Notes: generated by a model not told the origin, from the letters alone. A stretch of 64,000 nucleotides of DNA from Agelaius tricolor (GCA_023055355.1 JALJCS010000028.1:6262418-6326417), one strand, 5' to 3'. Positions 32,912 to 45,145 are shown, numbered from the stretch's first letter. Numbers and translations: made by a program.

Positions 32912-33130
32912 GAATGGATTGGCTTGGAAGGGACCTTAAAAATCACCTTGTTCCACCCCTGCCATGGCAGGGACACCTTCCACTGTCCCAGGCTGCTCCA
33001 AGCCCTGTCCAGCCTGGCCTTGGGCACTGCCAGGGATCACAGCTGCTCTGGGCACCTGTGCCAGGGCATCCCCACCCTCCCAGGGAAGGATTTCCTCCCA
33101 ACATCCACCCTGAATTCCCCCTCTGGCAGA
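32912..33130 (-). mobile_element. CR1 LINE 3' fragment, opposite orientation
   Basis: Minus-strand CR1 beginning with its 3' end (gaatggattggcttggaagg), then cacccctgccatggcagggac, caagccctgtccagcctgg and gtgccagggcatccccaccctccc. Its inner part pairs with the plus-strand fragment just upstream, so the two form an inverted pair. Confidence 0.9.
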
Positions 33131-34201
33131 CAAACTCACCCCCTTCCTAACAAACTTACCCATCTCACTGAGATCCAAGCACAAATCCCAAGATCCATCC
33201 TAATCTTTGGCACAGTTTTTTTTCTGGCAGTTTGATTTATTTTGCCTGTTCTGCTGCTGCTGCTGCTGTAGATTCAAAACTTTGAAATCAGAAGAATGTA
33301 GCGAAGCAGCAGCAGAACAGAAGGAAGATTTCTCTTTTTTCTTTTTCTTTTTTTTTTTTTTGAAGCAAAATGACTCATTTGCTGTATTGACATCCCTGTG
33401 GATTCTTCCCCAGAACAGATTGTGCTCTGGAGGAACTGCTGAACTTGATATAAAAGAAATTCCTCCCAGTACAGCAACACAGAGACCATGAGGGGCTTTT
33501 GCATCTGATTAGCCACCAAAAATGTGCCCATTCAGCCCAGCCCCAGCCTGCTGCACATTTCCCTGTGTCTCTGAGGTTACCTCTGTTTATCACAAAAAGG
33601 GCTCCAAGACAGTCAGAGCTGCTACTGTTGTAATCCATCCAAGATGGATCGTGGAAAAGGCTGAAATAAAAGCCAAGCTTCCTGCCCCATGTGTCTGCCA
33701 GACTGCTGCAGAAAGGTCAGGGCCATCCTCACTGCAGACTGGTAATTGCAAAAAATGAAGGAGGTGAACCCTAACCAGGAGATCAAAGGAGGAGAGGGAA
33801 GGAGAGGGTTTTACAGGGAACAGACTGACTACGGGGGCAAGACATTAAGGGGAAAGAAATATCTTGTACTAGGAAAAAAAAAAAGGCAGTGTAATTAGCA
33901 TTGCCTCCACGAATCAGGCAGCTGGAGAGTAAAACTCAGCAGATAACGAGATAGAAACGGGCACTGGGCAGCTGCTGGCTCCCACTGAACTAGAACAGGG
34001 CCATGTTTTATTGAGGTAAATGTTTCCTCTGAGTTGTAAGAGACAAGGGCTGGGAAAGTGGAGCTTGATTTGCTGGGAGAAAACAGAAGTGCAGCAGGAT
34101 CAGGATCTTCAGAGTCCTCGGAGTATTTTGGGCACAAACATTGAGAGAACAGCATTGTCTTGGGACACCCTGAGAGATTGTGGCAGCACTGACCCTAAAC
34201 C
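33131..34201. other. Unique sequence with T-runs, no gene seen
   Basis: A T-rich run lies at 33333-33361, a short CTG run near 33253-33268 and an A-run near 33872-33883. No exon recognised. Confidence 0.35.
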
Positions 34202-34832
34202 AGCTCTGTGTGATCCCAGCCCTGCCTGATCCCAGCTCTGCCTGATCCCAGCCCTGTGGGATCCCAGCCCTGCCTGATCCCACCTCTGTGTGATCCTAGC
34301 CCTGCCTGATCCCAGCTCTGTGTGATCCCAGCCCTGTGTGATCCCAGCTCTGTGTGATCCCAGCCCTGTGTGATCCCAGCCCTGTGTGATCCCAGCTCTG
34401 CCTGATCCCAGCTCTGCCTGATCCCACCTCTGTGTGATCCCAGCCCTGTCTGATCCCAGCCCTGTGTGATCCCAGCCCTGTGTGATCCCAGCTCTGCCTG
34501 ATCCCAGTCCTGCCTGATCCCAGCCCTGCCTGATCCCAGCCCTGTGTGATCCCAGCTTTGCCTGATCCCAGCTCTGCCTGATCCCAGCCCTGTCTGATCC
34601 CAGCTCTGTGTGATCCCAGCCCTGTGTGATCCCAGCCCTGTGTGATCCCAGCTCTGCCTGATCCCAGTCCTGCCTGATCCCAGCCCTGCCTGATCCCAGC
34701 CCTGTGTGATCCCAGCTTTGCCTGATCCCAGCTCTGTGTGATCCCAGCTCTGCCTGATCTCAGCCCTGCCTGATCCCAGCCCTGTGTGATCCCAGCCCAA
34801 CCTGATCCCAACCTGATCCCAGCCTGATCCCT
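34202..34832. repeat. 16-bp minisatellite GATCCCAGCCCTGTGT, about 39 copies
   Basis: Units of 16 bp, gatcccag(c/t)(c/t)ctg(tg/cc)t. A block of ten units recurs at an offset of exactly 160 bp (marker cagtcctgcct at 34504 and 34664), showing higher-order amplification. The unit lacks stops on the minus strand, so overlapping Gly/Ile/Trp/Gln-rich frames of 251 and 171 codons exist there. They repeat every 16 residues (48 bp) and are not supported as genes. Confidence 0.97.
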
Positions 34833-35179
34833 CCCTGTCCCTCACCCCCCAGCAGCCCTGCTCTCCTCTGGAGCCAGGGCATGGATCCAGTTTCATGCCC
34901 ACCGTGCCCAGCAGAACAAACCAGGCTCTGACACCAGCAGAAAGCCCCAAGCCTGGCGCTCTCTCCCAGCCCTCCCTGCTCCCACCCAGGCAGTGCCAGG
35001 CCCTCCGCTGCTGCTCTGGTGATGCCCATGCCCAGCATCCCTCAGCCCAAACTCTTCTGCTTTAATTCCTCTTAAAAAGCTCAGAAATCCCTTCAAAGCA
35101 GAAAATGTCCCAAAGCAAGCCCAGCAGGGACTGCAGAGACAGTGCACAGTGCCTGCCTGCTCTGGCTGGGAGTGGAAGG
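34833..35179. other. Unique GC-moderate sequence
   Basis: No repeat family or exon recognised. Confidence 0.35.
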
Positions 35180-35470
35180 AATTCCCTCACTTGCAGTCTG
35201 TGTATTTAATAAACTAATCCATTGATGACATTTCCTATTTAAATGAACAAGATTATGCAGCTAAACAATATTTTGCAACCAAAATGGCCAATAAATCACG
35301 GCCTTTGGAAGTGCTAATGGTGCTCACATTTATTCCTATTAATGCTTCCTGGTTTTGAAAGCTGGGCCAATTCCAGAGATAATGTATTACAAACTTTCCT
35401 GCTGAAGGATTTGGGTTCCTCTAGGCTCCATTCCAGTTATAACTGGCAGCTAATACTTTCACACATTCAC
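35180..35470. promoter_or_regulatory. Candidate conserved noncoding block
   Basis: Single-copy, AT-leaning sequence with aataaactaatccattgatgac, cctatttaaatgaac, gctaatggtgc and cctattaatgc. TAAT cores are dense and no repeats occur. Texture is enhancer-like; inference. Confidence 0.33.
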
Positions 35471-35656
35471 AAATCCCCAGCCCCTCCCCAGCAGCAGAAG
35501 GGAGAGGAGAGCTTTTGGCTTGGGTCAGCACATTTGGGAGTGTTGCAGAAATGAATGGGAAGTGATGCAGCTCTCTTTGAACACTGGGCTCTTCATGAAT
35601 GCACGTTCAGCACCTTCCCCCCCTCAGCCAGACAGACCCACACATCTGCACCCCTG

Positions 35657-36166
35657 TGGAACGGCCCCAAAAAACCCCAAAAATTGATGCATGGCCATGC
35701 AGCACTGCAGGTTTTCTTGCAGCCCCATGGAAATGCAAAGCACTGAGGTGTTCCCAGCAGAAAAGCCCTGCAGGGAAGCCCCCAAAAAACCCCAAAATTT
35801 ATGCACAGGCATGGAGCACTGCAGGTTTTCTTGCAGTCCCATGGAAATGCCAATTTGTGCCTGCAAAGGAGGGCAGGTACAGAACTGAGCTGTTCCCAGC
35901 AGAGCAGCCCTGCAGGGAAGCCCCCAAAGCATGGAATGGCCCCAAAAAAACCCAAAACCGATGCACAGGCAGGCAGCACTGCAGGTTTTCTTGCAGCCCC
36001 ATGGAAATGCCAATTGGTGCCTGCAAAGGAGGGCAGGCAGGCATGGAATGCCCCCAAAAAACCCCAGAAATTGATGCACAGCCATGCAGCACTGCAGGTT
36101 TTCTTGCAGCCCCATGGAAATGCAAAGCACTGAGCTGTTCCCAGCAGAGCAGCCCTGAGAGCAGGA
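35657..36166. repeat. Four-copy tandem array with alternating 114/160-bp periods
   Basis: The core agcactgcaggttttcttgc occurs at 35701, 35815, 35975 and 36088 (spacings 114, 160 and 113). Each core follows (c)cccaaaaaaccccaaaa..gatgca and precedes cccatggaaatgc. The middle copies carry an extra caatt(t/g)gtgcctgcaaaggagggcagg insert. The array generates long frames on both strands, including 260 codons plus and 343 codons minus, the latter also crossing the adjacent CR1. I regard these as by-products. Confidence 0.93.
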
Positions 36167-36194
36167 CCTGGTACCATTTATATGAGTCCAATAA

Positions 36195-36430
36195 ATTTGG
36201 TATGGAGAAGAAATCCTTCCCTGGGAGGGTGGGGAGGCCCTGGAATGGATTTCCCAGAGAAGCTGTGGCTGCCCCTGGATCCCTGGAAGTGCCCAAGGCC
36301 AGGCTGGATGGGGCTTGGAGCAAGCTGGGACAGTGGAAGGTGTCCCTGCCATGGAAGGGGTGGAACTGGATGAGCTTTTAGATCCCTTCCAAGCCAAACC
36401 ATTCCAGGATTCTGTGACTTTATGATTCTG
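36195..36430 (+). mobile_element. CR1 LINE 3' fragment
   Basis: Plus-strand CR1 with gaagaaatccttccctggga, gagaagctgtggctgcccc, gtggaaggtgtccctgcc, cttccaagccaaaccattcc and tail attctgtgactttatgattctg. Confidence 0.93.
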
Positions 36431-37716
36431 AAAATCACAACTGCCCAGCATCCAGGAAATGTCTGCAACAGGCACAGGTGGGAATGGGAAATGGGCACAG
36501 GCTGGAATTGCATTTTCCTGAGCCCAAACCAGCTGGTTCCAGGCAAACCCTGTCAGAGCAAGGGATGCTGACACTTGGGGTTTGCTGAAGGGAAATTTGG
36601 GAATGATCCTGAAAATGGAAAGAGACAAACAGGCCCCTAGGTTGAGGACAAACAATAATCCGTTGATTCCTACTTTTAGTCAATTAAATATCACTCAATA
36701 GCTTCAATCTCCCCCCCAAAATACAGCTTTGGAAATCATCCCATGTGGGCTGATGAGCCCATTGAGAAGGGACTTCAAACCCAAACCATCAGTGAGAGAT
36801 GATCAGATGCACCCAGTGATCTCTTCACAGGGAATTTACGGCACAGCAGCTCTGTAGGAGTGGATGTTATTTCCTAATGACTCACAACAAATGACTTGGA
36901 AAAGCTACTCCAGTCCCCCAGCCCAACTCCTTGCTTCTCAAAATCAGACTTAGCACACACTGTGCATTGTAAAAGCCTTCCCTGCTCTGTCTGACAACAC
37001 CTACACCCCAGACCCTCAGCATCTTTCAGAAGTTATTTCTGGAAATGTTGAATCTCAGAGCAGCAATAAAAGGAAAATATCGTTGTAGCCAAAATAAATG
37101 TCTCTTTGGGCCCTGTCTAAAAAGCACAGGGGTATTTGTGTGAGTTGAAGTGCTTGCCTTCCCAGAGAACAGCTCAGTTGTTGGGAGATATCAAGGGCCA
37201 GGGTAAATTCATAAAGAGCTCCCAGTTGATTTGTCTGTTCAAGGGAAATGCTCGGGGAGATAAAAGTCTGAATTCTGATTTTTTTTTTAGCAGTCAAATC
37301 AGAATCCTGTTCTCTCCTCACCCAAAGCATGAAATCCAAACCAACAGCTGAAGAAAAGGCTCAGCACTGAGTGTTTTGATCAGGTTGTTAAAGGCTGAGC
37401 CAGTGCTGCTCACAAGGGCAGGCAGTGAAAGCTCTCAGTGGCACCCCAGAAACACGGGCACAGAGATGTGACACCCAACAGGGACGTGCAAAAATATTCA
37501 CACTCCCAGCAGAAGTGTCTGAAAGAACCATATTTTACAAGGTTCTGCTGAAAATAGACTGAGTTTCCAAAAAAAAAAAAAAAAAATCTGTCACTTTTGG
37601 TCACTTTGAGTCTGCCTAGAGCGATCCAAAACAGGGTTCTGGTCTGTGAAGGGCCAGTGAGATCCACACCGGAAAAATCCTAATCTCATCCCAAATCTGA
37701 CAGCCCAATTGGCCAC
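36431..37716. other. Unique sequence with an A-run, no gene seen
   Basis: An A-run lies at 37570-37586. No repeat family or recognisable exon. Confidence 0.35.
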
Positions 37717-37830
37717 CATGAATAATAATAAAAATAATAAATTATCAATAAATAATAAATATTATTAAATATTAATAAATATTAATAAATATCAATAAAT
37801 ATTAATAAATATCAATAAATAATAATAAAG
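37717..37830. repeat. AT-rich tandem repeat (aataaatattaat)
   Basis: Imperfect repeats of aataaatat(t/c)aat, about 11 to 12 bp per unit, with no G in the repeated core. Confidence 0.9.
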
Positions 37831-38448
37831 ATTTCTCAGGTCAAGTCTCCCTTTTGGTGTGGAAGGAGAGCTCCCAGGCAGGGCTGGATGGAGCTGGTGG
37901 AAGGAAACAAGATCTGCTTAACAAAATTGAATTAATTCTCTCTCCAAACAGCCTTTATACCTGTCCCCCCCTCTAAAATAATAAAAAAAAGAGGGATTCA
38001 ACAAACATTTAAGACCTTACTAGTGCAATTTCAATTATTTTGTCTAAATTAATTCCCATTCAGATCTGAACCAACAGCACTGCAAACTCCCTTTTGTTTG
38101 GCAGGCTCAGCATATAGACCTGGAAAACAAAATTAATTTTTGTTTTTCCTTACCCAGATGATAAAATAGATTATCCCTAGAAATAGAACATAGGGGTTCG
38201 GGGATTTTTATTTTATTTTATTTTTTTTTTTATTTTTAGGAGAAACAACAGTCCCGTTCCTGGGCAGGGAGGGAACAGTGGGATGATTGTTGGAGGAGTG
38301 AATCTGGTTTTCATTAGAGGGAAGTGATGGCTCCGGTTTCTGCCCGGGACTGTTTGCTCGCATCTCTGTTTGTGCTCGGCCTTGGCAGTTAACCCTTTCC
38401 TGCTGGGAGCCGAGCCTGCCCTGCTGATCCCACCCACCTGGCACAGGC
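37831..38448. other. Unique sequence with T/A low-complexity patch
   Basis: A T/A patch lies at 38205-38239. The rest has no recognised repeat or exon. Confidence 0.35.
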
Positions 38449-39173
38449 AGGGACAGGGGGATCGCTCCGGGGATAAAGGGATCATTCCAGACACAATGGG
38501 ATCCATCCAGGGGCAGTGGGATCCCTTCGGGGATAATGGGATCACTTCAGGGATAATGGGATCATTTCAGGGACAGGGGGATCTCTTCAGGGACAGTGGG
38601 ATCACTTCAGGGATAATGGGATCACTTCAAGGATAATGGGATCATTTCAAGGACAGGGGGATCTCTCCAGGGACACTGGAATCACTCCAGGGACAGTGGG
38701 ATCTCTCCAGGGGCAGTGGGATCACTTCAGGGATAATGGGATCATTTCAAGGACAGTGGGATCACTTCAGGGACAGTGGGATCACTTCAGGGATAATGGG
38801 ATCGCTTTAGGGACAATAGGATCGCTCCATAGACACTAGGATCACACCAGGGACAATGGCTTTAGGGACAATGGGATTGCTCCAGGGACAGGGAGATCAC
38901 TTCAGGAATAATGGGATTTCTCCAGGACTAGTGGGATTGCTCCAGGGGCAATGGGATCACTCCAGGGACAGTGGGATCGCTCCAGGGGCAATGGGATCAC
39001 TCCAGGGATAATGGGATCCCTTCAGGGACAGTGGGATCACTCCAGGGACAATGGAATTGCTTTAGGGACAAGGGGATTGCTCCAGGGACAGGGAGATCAT
39101 TTCAGGAATAATGGGATTGCTCCAGGGACAATGGGATCCCTGCAGGGACAGTGGGATCACCCCAGGCTGGGCA
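38449..39173. repeat. 20-bp minisatellite GGGATCACTTCAGGGACAGT, about 36 copies
   Basis: Units of 20 bp reading gggatc(a/g)ct(t/c)cagggac/ta(g/a)t; nearly every unit has a GATC. Variants ending in ataat or acagt intermix. The frames it creates (Gly/Gln/Trp/Asp rich) are by-products. Confidence 0.96.
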
Positions 39174-39514
39174 CAGCACTATGGAATTACTGCAGGTACT
39201 GCTGGCAGCCAAGCTGAGTGCAGACAGAACCTTTTGCCTTCAGTCTTCAAGTTGGAAGGAACTCAGAAATTTTACCCAAAAAACCCCCAAGCCCTGTATT
39301 TATATATCTATAAATTTGCTGAAAACTCAATGTACCAATGAATACCTGCAGGACCAGGTGTCCCTCCAGGTGAGCTCAGCACCTGGGGAGGCTGCCAGAG
39401 GTGACCCAGCCAGCACTGCCAGGAGGGGACATGGGAGATGTGCCCTGTGCTGCCCCCAACATCCCAAAACTCCTCACACACTCCATGGTAGGGAGCCACC
39501 TACTCCAAACCAGC
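39174..39514. other. Unique sequence
   Basis: No repeat family recognised. A 200-codon plus frame (39151-39753) starts in the array edge, crosses this stretch and enters a CR1; no domain is visible. Confidence 0.35.
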
Positions 39515-39982
39515 AGAGGGAGGGAAATTGTGGATGGGCTGCATGGAGCTGCTGGAGCACGTCCAGAGGAGGCACCAAGGTGATGAGAGGGATGGAGCAG
39601 CTCTGCTGGGGGAGATTTGGGATTGCTCAGCCTGGAGAAGACAAACTCCAGGGTGATCTAACTGTAGTCTTCCTTCCAGTGCTTGAAGGAGCCAGCAAGA
39701 AATATGGAGAGAAAATGTTTACAGGGCCCTGGAGGGGCAGGGGAATGGATTAAAGCTGAAAGAGGGGAAGTTTAGGTTGGAATATCGGGAAGAAACTCTT
39801 CCCTGTGAGGGTGGCACAGGGTGCTCAGAGAAGCTGTGGCTGGAAGTGTCCAAGGGAAGGTTGGACAGGGCTTGGAGCAACCTGGGACAGTGGAAGGTGT
39901 CCCTGCCCGTGGCAGGGGTGGGACTGGATAATTTTAAGGTCCCTTCCAACCCAAACCATTCTGGGATTCTGTGATTCCATGA
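39515..39982 (+). mobile_element. CR1 LINE 3' fragment (longer copy)
   Basis: Plus-strand CR1. The upstream part shows degenerate ORF2 wording (gctcagcctggagaagac, gaaagaggggaagtttaggttgg). It continues with gaagaaactcttccctgtgag, tggacagggcttggagcaacc and cttccaacccaaaccattctggg, and ends in gattctgtgattccatga. Confidence 0.93.
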
Positions 39983-41039
39983 AATAAGGAGAGCAGGTGA
40001 GGTTATCAGTCACTGAAGGGATGGCACACAGATTTTGGGCCCATAACATGAGACACCCCAAAGAAAACTGCAGTTGGTGTCTGGCCTGGTGAAGTAGCAG
40101 AATTGGACACAGCCTGCACACCCTGCCCAGGCTTTGGTTAGGTTTGATTCACTTCCAGAATGCACTGGGATAAAAGGTTTGCCTGAAATGGGATTTCCTG
40201 GCCTCTTCCCAGCTCTTCTGCCAATCCCAATACCCTGAACTGGGAGGGCATCATGGAGCAAACCCCTCTGAAAGCAGATTTTAGATAGAAACAGACAATC
40301 TCACCCAGTTCAACACCTCCCCTAACGCCCAACCTGCTCTGAGCAGATCTGCCCCATTGCATTGCCCTTAAATCTATTCCTGACCAGGGAAAACAGAGGA
40401 AACCCCTCCAATCCCCCAAGCCCTCTGATGGCACCACCAGCACATCCTCAGAGCACAGATCTTACCAAATAAATAGATGGAAAAATGACACTGTCAAAAG
40501 GCTTCCAGCTCAGATGAAGCCCCAGATATGGTAAGTCAGCCACTAGACTGAGACATCAGAATATAAAGGAGATTAAAAGAAACTGTCACCACCTATTGCT
40601 AAAATTGTCTTCCACCTCCTGTTTCAGCCAGTCTGCATGTCACTGCTTCTTTGGAGGGAATTAGCTCGGAAAGAAAATCCTGCTCTTCCTTTTATTGGAT
40701 GGAAACCTCTCAGACACTCCCCCCACTTTTTATGGGGCACATTCTCGCAGACATTTGCCACAAAAAGGCACCAAGAACACAGCAGCAAAAGGGACTTTAT
40801 TTGTGTCCTTGCCCTCAGCCCCATGCCCAGCTCGTGTTGAGCACAACCACACATGGCAGGGCATAAAGAATTCCTGGTGGCACCTCTGAGGTGGCATTTC
40901 CCCCGTCCTGCCCCGTGCCAGCGCTTCCAGAACAACACAAAAATTCCTTTTTTCTGTTCGGATAATTCCTCATTTCACCCCAAAGACCTCGCGCTGCACC
41001 CTATACATTTATTCTAAACTTGGTGTCTTAAGCCAAAAC
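39983..41039. other. Unique sequence, no gene seen
   Basis: No repeat family or recognisable exon. Open frames of up to 104 codons are unremarkable. Confidence 0.35.
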
Positions 41040-41640
41040 ATTAATTGCATCTTCTAGCAAGGAAAAAAAAACCAACCCAGCAGCTCGTTTAGGAATGTAT
41101 TCATTAAGGGCCTGATTGACACGGCCAGAGCCAGGGGGTTAAATTGAAGGTGGGGCGGAGGCCGGAGCGAGCATTGAGCTGCAGCAATCTCACCTCTCTG
41201 TGGTTTATCTCTGCAAGTCGGATAATTTATCCTCCTCACGGCAAGACAAAAAAAGGGAACTTGGCAGAGGGGGCAAGACAAAAGTAGACATTTTGTAACT
41301 GCTAAGTGCTAATGTTTCTGAAGATAATTTTTTTGCGAAAGGTTTCTAAACAGCCCCTGTCAGCCAAGTTGTATTTTGTTATTTCAAAGTGACTGTGGGA
41401 GTCTAATCCAGTTCAAGCCCTTTGTAGATTTTAATGGAAATGCTCATACACAAAGGACAAAAAAAAAAAAGTGTTTAGCTGCTGTTAGATATTCAGGAAA
41501 TCTAAATCTAATTTGCCCTCCTAATCAGCGCTTCGATCTCAGCAGTGCCTGTTGTTTCTCTGTTTCCTTATTGCAATTTCAACTGCAGCATCTATTTTCT
41601 ATCAAAATGCAGTTCTGTATAGACAATTCCATATAGAGCT
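41040..41640. promoter_or_regulatory. Candidate conserved noncoding block with PBX/MEIS-like site
   Basis: Single-copy sequence containing tgattgaca (41113-41121), close to the PBX-MEIS/PREP composite consensus, followed by a CpG patch (gcggaggccggagcgagc). Also present are tcggataatttatcc (41218-41232, partly palindromic) and ctaatttgccctcctaatc. No repeats except a short A-run at 41460-41470. Enhancer-like by texture. Confidence 0.38.
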
Positions 41641-43310
41641 TAAAATACAGCTTTAACCACAGGGAAAAAAAGGGGATTTGCTAGAAAAACAAAGTCATGG
41701 CAATATTGCTTTGACTTAAAAATGTGTGTGGAAGCATGGAATGATAAAAAAAAAAAAAAAGGATTATATCCATCAGCAACAAAGTGGCCTTTTGTTTCTA
41801 CACTTAGGGGAAGATGATAAAAATCTTGGGCAGATCCAGCCACAGCCTCCCTGAAACAGGTGTGCAAAGGACCTTTTCCAGTGAAAAAGGAGGAATGAGA
41901 GCTGATGGATTCTGCCCAGGACAGACAAGGACACACGAGCTGGGACAGAGCTCCCCTGAGAGGACATCACTGCCCCATCCACGGGACAGCAGCTAGCCAG
42001 GAGCAGAAGAAATATGCCAGGAGAGAAATGTGAATGTTTCAATGGAAGAAATGCTCAGAGGTAGAAACTAAACACAATTCCTGTGCCAAAAACCAGGCAG
42101 GAGCTCCTGGGCCCACATAGCTGAGGGGAAGGGTGGACAGAGTCTCGCCCTACAATCTTCTGCTCCCACTGCCTAACTCAGGGCTGCAGAAATTTTGAGC
42201 CTCACTAATTATGGATAATCCTACAAGAAAATGAAGCTCATCAGGGAAACAGTCAGAGGAGCTCCTTCATCACCCAGCTTGGAGGGCTCAGCAGACTGCA
42301 AGGTGTGTGAGAGAGACACAGGATGAGGTGTTCTGTCCATCCCCTGGTTTAAAACAGAGCTTTAATCACCACAGTTATTTCTGAAGTTTGCCAGCAGCAC
42401 AGCAAACTTAAGGGGTAGCTGTAACATTATTAAAATTGCAAATTATTAAAATAATTCCACAGCAGGAAAGCAAACTGAGGGACGAAGCCACAGCTGAAGA
42501 TGTCTTTGGTTTTAGTTTGGAGCTCAGGTTTCACAGTAAAAAAATCTCAGCTCTTAAAGGAAGCAGATAAGGAAAAAGGATGGACAACCTTCAGCCATTG
42601 GCACTCTGGATTGCCATGCACAGAGAATTCCTCAAAAACCTGTGCAACCAACTCTGGAAACAAGCCCATGATTTGGCTTGAGAGAAATTTTCCCCCAAAC
42701 CAAACACTACTCATTTACCTAAAGTGCATTCCCAAGCAATCAGCAGCCCACAGACCTTAACCTATTTCCGAGGCAATAATGGAATTAGATTTGAATCAAA
42801 GTTCAGTGCCTTTGATAAGTCTGTGCTCTCACTTTGCCCTGGGCAATATTTGCCTCTCATTAAAGCCTTGTCCTGGTTGTGAGCTGATGAATCACTGCAC
42901 AGATAGCAGTGGGCTTTGGCCAGACACTGCTATCAAACCCAGTGTCCACGGGCAGGTTTCATTCTAACCTCATGTGCCCCAACTCCAGCCCTGACCCTGG
43001 AGGAGGAACGAACCCCCCAGATATCCCCAGGAACAAAAGTCAGAGCTCCTGTGATAACATTCTGCTGGATTTTTGATGCAGGTTTTTTGCAATTTTCTAC
43101 TGAACCTTTAAAAAACAAATCTTAGAGTGTGTTTATGGACGTCAGAAAAATTCCCTCAAAAGCTCTGCAATAGGAGAAAGAAGAAAATACCCTGAGTTTG
43201 TTCAGTGCATAAACACAGCCACATGCTGGGGGTTGCTGCAATTAAACCAAAAATGTTTAAAGGAGTGACAAAACCTTAGAAAATCTTTTGAATGTGTCTA
43301 AAAATATTAT
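41641..43310. other. Unique sequence with an A-run, no gene seen
   Basis: An A-run lies at 41747-41760. No transposon or exon recognised. Confidence 0.35.
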
Positions 43311-43550
43311 AGAACACAGAATGGATTGGGTTGGACCTTAAAGCTCATCTCATTTCACCTCTGCCATGGGCAGGGATACCTTCCACTATCCCAGGTGCTC
43401 CAAGCCCTGTCCAACCTGGCCTTGGGCATTCCAGGGATCCAGGGGCAGCCACAGCTGCTCTGGGCACCCTGTGCCAGGGCCTCAGCACCCTCCAGGGAAG
43501 AATTTTTTCCCAATATCCAAGGCAAATTTCCCACTTTTCAGCCTGAAATA
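43311..43550 (-). mobile_element. CR1 LINE 3' fragment
   Basis: Minus-strand CR1 with gaatggattgggttggacc, cctctgccatgggcagggat, caagccctgtccaacctggcc, gccacagctgctctgggcacc and gaagaattttttcccaatatcc. Confidence 0.93.
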
Positions 43551-44831
43551 TGATGAAACTGTTTCTAAGAATATATAATTAATAAATTTAATTAATATCT
43601 TTCAGCTGCTTATGTTAAACTATTTCAATGTACTGCTGTGTAGGATCTTTCTTACTCTGAAATTCTACATGATACATTCACCCTCAAGAGAAAGCACTTC
43701 ATTAAAAAAATTGCAAACAGTTTCTTTGAAAAAAATTATTCTTTCTAGCTGTCTCTTGAAAATACAACTCTCCCTTGCCTTCAGATCATTATTAAATACA
43801 GGGATTATTAAATACTGGAATCAGATTATTAAATACTGGGATTCCCAATATTTGGGAAGGATCAGGGCTGCCCAGTGCCCCATCCTTGTAGGAGGAGGGA
43901 CAGCTTGTTTGGGTGGCAAAAGTCAGGAAAAAGGACCCCACAGCACAAAAACCAACACCCCCACTGGCCACTGGCTGTGCCACAGAACTGCTGGGCCATA
44001 GACCCGAGTGTGTGACAAACAACCCCAGGACAAGTGAGGAGGGAACACTCCTTCACTTCCCCATCCCTGCTATAATGAGAAAATGTCATATAAAGTAACT
44101 CTTGTTCATGTCCTTTATCCTCAAATTTATAACTGTCTCCGACAGTGCAGTCAAGGGTGAAGGTTATTTGTGTCATACTTGCCAAGAAAGTGCCCCTTTC
44201 AACACTTAAGGAACACAGTCAAACTACAGATAAAGGAGCAGACAAAAAAGATTCTGTCTTTCCCAAGTATTATTTATCTCCTCTATGTTCTTTGTTTCCC
44301 CTAATGGTGGAGATACCAGCCAGAGTGGGATTCACAGATGTAATCCTTGAGCACAAGAATGTAATTTAATTTTCTTTCATTTGGAGCTAACATCAAATGG
44401 GGATCCTATTTTCTGAAACACTCTGGTGTTCTTTTTTTCTAAGAAATGGGTCTCAAATTGATACTCAGAAAATAAAATTAAATTAGGGGCAAAGTTTGTT
44501 GTAAAATTCTCTATGGGAAAGCCAGCTGGACCAAATATTGGGTTTTTCCTTATTCAGGTAAAGTTTGTCAATAACAAAGAGTTGTTAGAACTCCCAGCGT
44601 GTTAAATATAAATATTTAGACACTGACTCTGCTTCCAAGGCACTTCCCACTTCCAGCCATGGCCATTCAAAACCAGGCCCTGCAATGGCTTCAGCCACTG
44701 GCACAGACCCCCAGGACCCTCTCCCGGTGTCTCCCTTTTGTAATTCCCATGCCAGGTGGAGGGATGGGCAGAGCCCTGTGGGGCTCACAGAGGAGCAGCA
44801 GGAGCTCAGAGTCACAGCTCACCTCCTTCAG
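43551..44831. other. Unique sequence, no gene seen
   Basis: A short threefold repeat of gattattaaatac(t/a)gg lies at 43786-43844. Otherwise no repeat family or exon. Confidence 0.35.
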
Positions 44832-45145
44832 GGAATCATGGAATGGTTTGGTTTGGAAGGGACCTCACAACCATCCATTCCTACCCCCTGCCATGGGGAC
44901 ACCTTCCATTATCCCAGGTGGCTCCAACCCCCATCCAACCTGGCCTTGGACACTTCCAGGGATGGGGCACAGCTTTTCTGGGCACCCTGTGCCAGGCCTA
45001 ACCAGCTTCCTAACCAGGAATTCTTTCCCAAAATCCCATCCAACCCTTCCCTCCCTCTGCCTCCTTCAGGCCCTGCAAGGAGCTCTAAGATCACCCCAGA
45101 GCCTTCTCTCCTCCAGTGAACACCCCCAGCTCTCCCAGTCCAGCA
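44832..45145 (-). mobile_element. CR1 LINE 3' fragment
   Basis: Minus-strand CR1 starting gaatcatggaatggtttggt, then ccccctgccatggggacacc, ccaacctggccttggacac and ctgggcaccctgtgccagg, with degenerate upstream wording to about 45145. Confidence 0.92.

Noticed and set aside
34195..34950. 251-codon Gly/Trp/Gln-rich minus frame resembling a repeat protein
   Set aside because: It is exactly the 16-bp minisatellite read in frame; a second frame over the same array is also open.
35593..36655. 343-codon and 194-codon minus frames, Cys/Trp-rich
   Set aside because: They follow the four-copy array and the antisense of a CR1; no independent coding evidence.
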